Shown in pieces: positions 56,732 to 64,000 of a stretch of 64,000 nucleotides of DNA. Origin of the DNA: Usnea hakonensis. Taxonomy: Eukaryota; Ascomycota; Lecanoromycetes; Lecanorales; Parmeliaceae. The stretch is from NCBI GenBank assembly GCA_013423325.1, contig BLJB01000123.1, positions 1-64,000 of the forward strand. The letters are read 5' to 3'. Under the pieces are notes generated by a model, which was given only the letters and a program-made list of their open reading frames with translations, had not been told where the DNA came from and ran no database searches. Position 1 is the stretch's first letter. The number at the start of each line of letters is the position of its first letter. The translations under genes were made by a program, and so were the position numbers.

Positions 56732-57852
56732 AGAAAAAAGGGGTCCAATGTCATGGTCGTGCCTATCTGGGGACCAAACGGCTCGTCGTGTACTCTCATG
56801 CCAATCCATGAATAAAATACAAGAGTTTTCACCCGATTCGCAAATGACAGCGTCGTTTGTCCGTATATGATATTCTGATGTATAGTCATTTGTCTTGCTT
56901 TATTGCGTACTGGTATGATTTTCACGTATGTAGAAAATGAGAACTCCTACAGGGCCAAAGGCAACGGGTTAGGATTATTGGGAGCTGCGGCTAGTGGCAT
57001 AAGCAGATGTTTGACCCAATTGTGACTGGTGGATTAAAGGTAAAGTACTTATCCCTCACAGGCCAAATGCCGATTAGATTACAAAGAAGATTACCTTACT
57101 TTACTGTACCAAGTACAGTCTGTAATAATAATATGCACAAGTAGCTTCCGCGCCTTGCAACGGGCGCCGGGAAGTTGTGGGGGGGAGGTCAATCATCGGC
57201 GCCCTTACACGTTTACTCAACCTTACTTTACTCATACTTACATAAGGTAACCTCTCCTACTTTACCTTATCTTCCACTGGACGAATACGCACGTAAGACT
57301 CGAGACTTGTTTTCCCTCCTCGCCTTCCACCAACCATTATTACTCCTGCATCTTCCAGTAGTAGCTATTTTATGAACTACGCCAAACCCCGCCATTGAGC
57401 GAATATGTGCTAAATTGCAAGAGCTGCATCGCGCTTGGTGCGCAACGATCTTAGACAAAAAGCACGTTGCCGAAACTTTTTTGCTTGACCCAAAAGCACC
57501 GAGCGTCAAATTGCCCTCTGAAAGGAGCGAACCTGCCTTATTTGGTAACAACTTATGAAACGTACCTCATCAAGGGCAAGGACAAGGGCAAGATTAAGAG
57601 TAGGAGCAAGAGCAAGGAGGCAGGTCCGGTCCTTCTCTTCTTTCCAGGAGTGAGTCTTGACTCTTGAGCGCCTTTACGACTCTGCATATACTACTCTTCC
57701 TTCGCGAACCTGTCAAACCTGCATTTCTCTGTACCCCAGCTTTTCCCATTGACTTCCACCCCACACTCTCTCTTTATATCCCACTCCTCATATCTCCCCC
57801 ATGTTCCGTCTCTGTCGAGTCATCTTCCCATCAGAGCTCGGGGCTTATAATC
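56732..57852. other. Intergenic region and leader of the kelch/BTB gene
   Basis: About 1.1 kb. It holds several GTAAAGTA/TACTTTAC and ACCTTACTTTAC words around 57040-57270. The open frame of the next gene extends upstream of its first ATG to about 57664 but has no ATG there, so this part is treated as leader. No separate gene is seen. Confidence 0.5.
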
Positions 57853-60800
57853 ATGTTTGCAGGTGGACAGCGCGCACAGTCGGCGCAACAGCCCGAAGTA
57901 GCACTCACGCTTAACCATTACGATCCTTTTGGAGGTCCAGTGGACAAGACGTCGCCGCAAAATCAGCTTCATTCCATTGCTAAACGCTTCGTCCCCTTTT
58001 CCCCACTCGACGCTCCAGATACTCGCCCGGGTTTACCGTCACCTCCAACAGAACATACATCAGCGGCTCATGGTTCCCTCGGCGAAGCAGGCTTCAGCAA
58101 GCGCAAACCCCGACATGTACCTATTGTCATTCCTCCCAATGTCATCTGCTCCGTCTTGAAAGACAACCCGACCATAAAAGAGCCCATCACACCATATCCA
58201 CAAACAATCTCACGTACAAGTCCTAGGCTGACATACGACTTGCACAAGGAGGAGCCACTGGTGACAACGAAAAATAAAAGACCACGGCATATCCCTATTG
58301 TTATACCCGCTTTTGCTCAGCCTCAGGGCCTCTTCCCGCCTACACCTCCCGACAGCGCAAACAACACTCCAAGAACTTCAGTTCAAAAACCACATTCATG
58401 TGAACAATTCTTCACCGACATGTCGCGACCCGCCACCGGTGGTAGCCGGGCGAGTACGACAGATTCCAATGCCGCAGGTCCTTCACCAAATCAAGTCAAT
58501 GTTGGACGATTCAAACCATCCTCGAGTACATACCTCGTAGACACGCATAGCAGCAGCGAGTCAAGTTTGAACCAAGAGCAGATAATACCACCACAGGCTG
58601 CGCAAGCGGGTACGGATTCAGCGCTGCTAAGGCCTCTACAAGTCACCGACGCAACACCACAGTCGACAGCTCCTTCGCCTGCTATAAACCACTCCCCGCC
58701 ACAATCGACAGGCACGACCAACTTATCCGGTCTTGTCTGTAACGTACACAAGTGTACAGGGAAAGAGCCACGGGCGTTAGTTGGTGCTACGACGACGATA
58801 CTAGGCGACAAGCTATATGTGTTTGGAGGACGTGTACTCTCTCGTCGGCATCCTCATTTAACCTCGGATTTATATGAACTGGACCTTGTACGCCGGCACT
58901 GGATCAACCTGGAGACCTCTGGAGATGTCCCGCCGCCAAGATATTTCCATAGCATGTGTGCCCTGGGTGACACCAAGCTCATCTGCTACGGCGGCATGTC
59001 CCCTTCGAACTCATCATCCTCTCAAGCGCGAAGTGATGCCTCCCAAGGGCAAGCCAAAGGCATAGATTCGCAATCTGAGATGATCGTCATGTCAGACATC
59101 CATGTATTCGACGCTCCTACACGAAGGTGGACATCAATAGCTACCGCAAATACACCGCAGGGACGATATGCGCATTGTGCTGCAGTACTTCCATCGTCGG
59201 CAACTTTCACTTCCGCAAACGCCCCACTCTCTGCCATACACCACAATCCTCCATCTGCAACACCGAACCAAGGTAGCCTAGGTGTTGCATTGGATGGGAC
59301 GGGAGGAGCAGAGATGGTGGTTGTGGGAGGTCAAGATAGTGCCAACACTTACATTGAACAAATCAGTGTTTTCAACCTGCGGAGTCTAAAATGGACAGCG
59401 ACGTCTTCACTCGGGAGAAGTTGTGGTGCATACCGAAGTGTGGTTGCTCCTCTCACCAGTATGCCAGCCTCGAAGCTTGGGAAAGACTTAGACCAAGACG
59501 TGGAAATAGACGGAGCTATAAGGAAGTCAGATAGATCCGAGTCAGACTCAGCGATGCTGATTTACTCTAACTACAATTTTTTGGACGTCAAGTTGGAATT
59601 GCAAGTTCGACTAGCAGACGGTTCTCTCGTAGAAAAGCCCATGACTGGACAATTCTCCCCACCGGGGCTGAGATTCCCCAACGGCGGAGTGCTCGACAAT
59701 CATTTTGTTGTCAGCGGAACGTATCTGACTTCCTCCAAGCAAGAGTATGCTCTCTGGGCCCTCGATCTGAAGACTTTGACGTGGAGCCGCATCGACGCCG
59801 GTGGAGGCGTCTTCAGCCAAGGAAGTTGGAACAGAGGCGTCCTCTGGCCACGGCGGAACACCTTTGTGATCTTAGGTAATCGGAAACGCAGTTTAGTAGA
59901 AGACTACAACCATCGTCGAATCAATTTCTCGAATCTTTGCATGGTTGAATTGGAAGCATTTGGCCTCTACGATAATCCTCGGCGAGCCTGGCCAGCATCC
60001 AATTTTCCATCCATCAGCGCTCCTGTACTCCCGCTATCCGTCGTCCCGAAGAACTTAGCAGCTGCTGGCCGTCCACTTCCCAGCGCTGCGGTGGAACTTG
60101 GCCTTATGGCTATGAACCTCAAAGACCTGGCTGACATGGATCTGATTGCTATCGGGCAGGAGCGTATACCCGTCAACTCTTATCTTCTCGCGCATCGATG
60201 GGGGCCATTTTTCGTTCATCTCTTACGTGAAAGCTCGGGCATCACATCCTCATCATCCCAGAACGATGCATCCTCCTCGTCGGATGGTGGCACTCTACGT
60301 CCAGGCAATCTCAATCCTGCCTCGGTCACCTCTCGCAATTCTTCCATTACCATAACTCCTAGCATTACAACCACAGCCTCCGCTGCGCCTTCTACCCTTA
60401 CTGCCAATTCAAACTCGTTCGTGAATAATAAGTCTCTTGATCCCGCCAAACTTGAAGCCTTCCCACCCTCTTCTCGCCCTCGGCAACTTTACCTGCCACA
60501 CACTCCCCTCACCATCCGTGCTCTTGTCCATTACCTTTACACATCGACCCTTCCCGGGCCAAATCACCCCTTGTGCACTCCTCAAATTCTCTGTTCTTTA
60601 CTACAAATAGCTCGGCCATATCGCGTCGACGGTCTTCTTGAAGCCACAGTTGAGCGCCTCCACCAGATTCTTGACGGTCGCAATGCAGCCGCCGTCTTCA
60701 ACGCTGCAGCGATGGCCGCAGGAGGTGGCCGAGGCACTGGCGTGGCTTTCAGCAAAGAGGGTGAAGCGGATAACGAGGAAATCGTACAAGGGGGCTTGAA

Positions 60801-61146
60801 TATAACGCGCCTCCGGGACAGCCGCCAAGCAAGAAGCCGATTAAATGATCGTAACGAGAGTGATGATGCTACTAGTGAGATTAGTGGGAGCGAAATAAGC
60901 AGCAGTGCCGCGAGCGAAAGCGAGAGTGATGCAGGGGGCGATAGCCATGAAAGGAGGGTGGCCAATGGAACAGAAGAAGTGTGGGCAGGCGGGATCAGCT
61001 GTGTCGTTGGCCTACAGAAGCGAGGTTTGAGGGGCCTGATGGAAGGTAGGAGGGCGAGGGAAAGGGGGCAGACCGTTAGTAAAGGCGGGACCCTGGGAGC
61101 CAATGGAACTGTGAATGGTAACGATGTGGGTTTAGGCATAGCGTAG
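57853..61146 (+). CDS. Kelch-repeat and BTB-like protein, Ral2-like
   Basis: Single-exon frame; first ATG at 57853 gives 1097 aa (MFAGGQRAQS...). Residues 1-290 are Pro/Ser-rich and disordered, with two similar RHVPIVIP / RHIPIVIP motifs. Kelch blades follow, with GDKLYVFGGR, DTKLICYGGMS, GRYAHCAAVL and EMVVVGGQDS. Then comes a BTB-like half, DLADMDLIAIGQERIPVNSYLLAHRWGPFFVHLLRE, split by a Ser-rich insert, and ending PLTIRALVHYLYTSTLP...LLQIARPYRVDGLLEATVERL. The order (kelch then broken BTB) is that of fungal Ral2 proteins, which act with Ras in mating and cell shape in fission yeast. The Ral2 assignment is by architecture only. The tail after ~1000 is acidic and low-complexity. Confidence 0.85.
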   Translation: MFAGGQRAQSAQQPEVALTLNHYDPFGGPVDKTSPQNQLHSIAKRFVPFSPLDAPDTRPGLPSPPTEHTSAAHGSLGEAGFSKRKPRHVPIVIPPNVICSVLKDNPTIKEPITPYPQTISRTSPRLTYDLHKEEPLVTTKNKRPRHIPIVIPAFAQPQGLFPPTPPDSANNTPRTSVQKPHSCEQFFTDMSRPATGGSRASTTDSNAAGPSPNQVNVGRFKPSSSTYLVDTHSSSESSLNQEQIIPPQAAQAGTDSALLRPLQVTDATPQSTAPSPAINHSPPQSTGTTNLSGLVCNVHKCTGKEPRALVGATTTILGDKLYVFGGRVLSRRHPHLTSDLYELDLVRRHWINLETSGDVPPPRYFHSMCALGDTKLICYGGMSPSNSSSSQARSDASQGQAKGIDSQSEMIVMSDIHVFDAPTRRWTSIATANTPQGRYAHCAAVLPSSATFTSANAPLSAIHHNPPSATPNQGSLGVALDGTGGAEMVVVGGQDSANTYIEQISVFNLRSLKWTATSSLGRSCGAYRSVVAPLTSMPASKLGKDLDQDVEIDGAIRKSDRSESDSAMLIYSNYNFLDVKLELQVRLADGSLVEKPMTGQFSPPGLRFPNGGVLDNHFVVSGTYLTSSKQEYALWALDLKTLTWSRIDAGGGVFSQGSWNRGVLWPRRNTFVILGNRKRSLVEDYNHRRINFSNLCMVELEAFGLYDNPRRAWPASNFPSISAPVLPLSVVPKNLAAAGRPLPSAAVELGLMAMNLKDLADMDLIAIGQERIPVNSYLLAHRWGPFFVHLLRESSGITSSSSQNDASSSSDGGTLRPGNLNPASVTSRNSSITITPSITTTASAAPSTLTANSNSFVNNKSLDPAKLEAFPPSSRPRQLYLPHTPLTIRALVHYLYTSTLPGPNHPLCTPQILCSLLQIARPYRVDGLLEATVERLHQILDGRNAAAVFNAAAMAAGGGRGTGVAFSKEGEADNEEIVQGGLNITRLRDSRQARSRLNDRNESDDATSEISGSEISSSAASESESDAGGDSHERRVANGTEEVWAGGISCVVGLQKRGLRGLMEGRRARERGQTVSKGGTLGANGTVNGNDVGLGIA

Positions 61147-61543
61147 TTATGGGTTTGGAAGGTTGGATACCGTGGAAAGTCTCTCGAGCTATGGACACTG
61201 GCTTTAAGGAGTGGCCAATTAGTTTATCAGCCATGTTTTTCCGATGTCATGATAGCGGATACCTGTCCCCTCTTTAGCAAGCGTCATCTCTAAATCTCTC
61301 CCCCCAAGACTCTGTGCAGCCCTTGGCTGTGCCCTTTTTCCCGTGCTGATTGTGTTGGGACTACGACGACTTTCCGGAGAAGCGGATTTGCCAGAATTTG
61401 AGATTGTCGGGGACAGTCAAAATGCTTTGCAGCTCTATAAAAACTTCTGCGGACAAGTCTATGTCTATATGACCCAATTGATCCCCATCTATCTCGAAAA
61501 CCACCACACACACCCATACCCGCGACGAATCAATCCCCACCTC
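61147..61543. other. Convergent 3' spacer
   Basis: 396-bp tail-to-tail spacer between the kelch/BTB gene (+) and the membrane glycoprotein gene (-). No structure or gene recognised. Confidence 0.5.
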
Positions 61544-63620
61544 TCATCCCTCATAATCAACATCCTTACTCCATCGCACCTCCTTCCTCGCGCGGCTATC
61601 AACGCTCTTCCCACTCCCACTCCTCATCACCCCCTCCCGACTGCCCCGCGCATTCCTCACCACCCTCCCATCATCATCACCACCATACAGCGGCGTACCG
61701 ACCCTCACGCTCCGCCTCTCCCACCCTTCTTCCTCCCTTTCCGGGCCCTCCCATTCGGGTATCTCGCCCATGCGCTGCCGCTCCTGGCGGTCGACCATGT
61801 CCTGCGCCTCCTGCCGTTCCTGGCGGAACGGCGTGCTTTGGCGGGAGAGGCTGCCTTGTCTGAGGAAGGGCAGTGGGCTGGCGCGGTTGAAGGGGGTGGT
61901 GTCTTGGCTGCTTTCGTCTCGCCTCAGTGGAAGGGATCCTTCGGGTCTTTCATCCGGTCCGTGGTCCGTGGAGGAGTCCGTTCCTCGCAACGTCTCTCGT
62001 ATCTCCTCGCTCAACGTGGGGCTCCGCAACGCGGGGTGGGTTTCCTCACGGGAGATGGGGCTCGTGAGGGCGGAACGTCGTTGGTCCATCGAGGAGGCGG
62101 GACTCCTGAAGGGGCCGTGTTTCTCCTCGCGAGAGACGGGACTCTGGGACGCAGGCCTGACGGGGAACCGTTCCCGCCTCGAGCCCGAGCTGCGCAGGCT
62201 GGAACTGCGTTGCACCGGTACGACCTGCACTTGCGTCAAAGGGCTGATCGGACTGGGACTCGGGCCCTGCTCGGCGCGGATCTGGGCATTCTGGATTGCG
62301 ATGCGTTCCCAAGAGACCAGACCTGATTTTGAAGGGCCGGTGTGGGGCTTGAGTGGTTCCAAAGATGGGGGTTTCGGACGTGGAGGGGAGTATTTGGTTG
62401 CTGGTAACATTTCTGGGGTGTAGGTGGTTGTTGGTGGGGCTTTGGGAGGTTGTTCCAGGCCATAATTGGTTGGCTGGTAGTAATTCCGTGAGAACGGTAT
62501 TGGAGAGTTGCGAGTGCGAAGAGGAGCTGGCACGGCGACTTTTGATGGCTTTAGGGGAGCCGGATAGGTAACTTGATGCGAAGCTGAATTTGATGAAACA
62601 TTCCGAGAGTGGCGGCCTCTCCGGGGCGAGGTCTTACTCCAACCGGATGTGGATTTGGATACGTGTTTTTCATTGTAGTTGGATTGACGATTGTAGCGGC
62701 GAGAATCCTCCGGAGGAGCATTCCTAAGGACGTAAAAGTAGACGAGAAGCAAGGAAAATATGAGAAATACCGCAACAGGAACGCTGATTGCGATAGCGAT
62801 CCGAGCGGCGTGGGAGATGCCATGGGAAGGAGTGCCGCCAGCACCAAGGTCAGAGAAATTGGATGGGGGTTGGTAAGTGAATATGTCGGAAGGTTTTACG
62901 GGGAAATCTAGCACGGGCGAAGCCTGATTTTCGCATGCGTACTCGATGGTGTTGAGAACTAGGGACAACTTATTAGAATGACGGTCTCCGCTTGAGAGAA
63001 AGGAACGCTTACAGTTTGATAGATAAAGTTGATTCGGGACTGTTTTGTAACACGAGGCACAGCTTCCAACGTTCGGCAGAAAGTCAGGGTCTTGACAATA
63101 GTCGTAAGTAGAAGAGGCTGAAATATTGAGTAGATTGGTTTCGAGAGCGTTGGCTATCCTTTCGCAAGCCGGATTACACTGATCTGAGGCTGTCTTATTA
63201 TTGCCCTGAGGAAAGCCGAACAGACACCAATCCAAGGCGTATCTCATATTGACTGGTGTTTCCGAAAAGAAATCAGTCCTCCGTCGAAACTCACGAGACA
63301 GAGAAGATTAGCTTACAAAGGGCCCATCCGAGATCACTCTGTGATCCTGTTAGAGGAACTGCCTGGCTTTGAATCTCGCATGACACGCATGCTTCAAAGT
63401 CAACGCCGGTGGAAGTAATGTTGTAGTCGGTGTCATGACAGACAATATCACTTCCATTCGTATTGTAGACATCTTGAGGACTACGGCAAACGGATGTGCA
63501 ATTGGAGCCTCCGACCACCAAAAGAGCGCAAGTATCCGGAATAGCAAGAGAAACGAGGAGCAAGACGAGAGTGAGTCGATGCAATGTGTCGTTGCAGCCA
63601 GAGCAGTTTGAGAGCCACAT
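61544..63620 (-). CDS. Cys-rich single-pass membrane glycoprotein with long basic cytosolic tail
   Basis: Minus-strand exons: 63317-63620, 63013-63252, 61544-62958, 652 aa. The 54-nt intron 2 is open through and in frame; removing it joins LYLSN to FLNTIEYACEN. Residues 1-33 form a signal peptide (LTLVLLLVSLAIPDTCA). The outer part (~45-225) has paired Cys motifs (CTSVCRSP, ACVSC, CNPACERI, CASCYKT) and N-glycosylation sites. One membrane helix follows (IAIAISVPVAVFLIFSLLLVYFYVL), then a ~380-residue Pro/Ser/Arg tail with a short repeat, SPVSREEKHGPFRSP and SPISREETHPALRSP. This architecture is common in fungal 'LPXTG-anchor-like' or glycoprotein X annotated proteins, whose role is unknown; a wall or surface sensor is a guess. 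The start could lie further upstream, but 63620 is the first in-frame ATG. Confidence 0.8.
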
Positions 63621-64000
63621 TGCACTCCGTTGGTGGAGAGTGACATGAAACAACACCCTTGCTGTTTACATTAAAGGGTGAATATAAAACGGAGGTAAAC
63701 GCCATAGAGAGCCTCTCCAACCAAGGAAGCGAAGAAGAAATGATGAACAGTGACGATACTTGATAGATTATTCCGTGAAGCAAAAGCGTGGACCGGAAAT
63801 TAGGCATATTTGTCGTGATAGATTGGATGAGCGCAAATGAAATGAACAGCTGAAGCGAAGCAATCCGACGAGAAGCGGTGACACGCATGATCCCACTTTC
63901 GCATCCTGCGCGGGTGTGGGTATCTTAGTGGTAGGTAGTTGGAATACTACCTTACTGTGAAAGGGCTTGTCAAATCAGGACAAAGTAAGGGAGAAAGGAA
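63621..64000. other. Right edge, upstream of the membrane glycoprotein gene
   Basis: About 380 bp with the promoter of the preceding minus-strand gene. An open frame at 63481-63888 (-) is a shadow of that gene and its leader. The words CTACCTTACTGTG and AAAGTAAGGG recur here as elsewhere. Confidence 0.5.

Noticed and set aside
1..64000. CRISPR arrays, bacterial operon features, rRNA genes
   Set aside because: None seen; the genes are spliced and of fungal type.

Overview
The window is nuclear DNA of a filamentous ascomycete (Pezizomycotina). Genes carry short introns (mostly 47-93 nt) with GTAAGT/GTATGT-type donors and CAG/TAG acceptors. There are Zn2Cys6 and bZIP regulators, a fungal non-reducing polyketide synthase (NR-PKS) and a GPI-type phospholipase B. 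Long gene-poor gaps hold microsatellites and short inverted-repeat elements. The gene content of the left third resembles lichen-forming Lecanoromycetes, but the sequence alone does not prove that.

Left part, about 0.8-25.8 kb: a specialised-metabolite cluster. In order: an aldo-keto reductase of the pyridoxal-reductase type (+), an O-methyltransferase (+), a cytochrome P450 (-), a five-exon NR-PKS with domains SAT-KS-AT-PT-ACP-ACP-CMeT-TE (+), and an AflR-like Zn2Cys6 regulator (-) tail-to-tail with the PKS. A 3.3 kb gene-free stretch follows, then a secreted berberine-bridge-type FAD oxidase (-) divergent from a second P450 (+). The core trio of C-methylating two-ACP NR-PKS, P450 and OMT matches what is known of atranorin-type (beta-orcinol depside) clusters. 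The working model is that the PKS makes a C-methylated orsellinic-type acid or depside, the P450 oxidises a ring methyl, and the OMT methylates a hydroxyl or carboxyl. The product is inferred, not shown.

Middle, about 25.8-46.7 kb: sparse. It holds a phospholipase B (29.8-32.2 kb), a bZIP factor (36.5-38.0 kb) and an SMP-30/gluconolactonase-like protein (42.8-43.9 kb), separated by 3-4.5 kb gaps. The gaps contain a 302-bp MITE-like element with 60-bp terminal inverted repeats, a tRNA-like relic, many microsatellites, and a complex nested repeat region at 45.2-45.9 kb.

Right part, about 46.7-63.6 kb: ordinary housekeeping genes. These are an EVE-domain (THYN1-like) protein with an 18-nt exon, an alpha-N-terminal protein methyltransferase, an aldehyde dehydrogenase, an MFS transporter, a 1-Cys peroxiredoxin, a Ral2-like kelch/BTB protein, and a Cys-rich single-pass membrane glycoprotein. 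All exon boundaries were worked out by eye from reading frame, splice consensus and family continuity; none has transcript support here.
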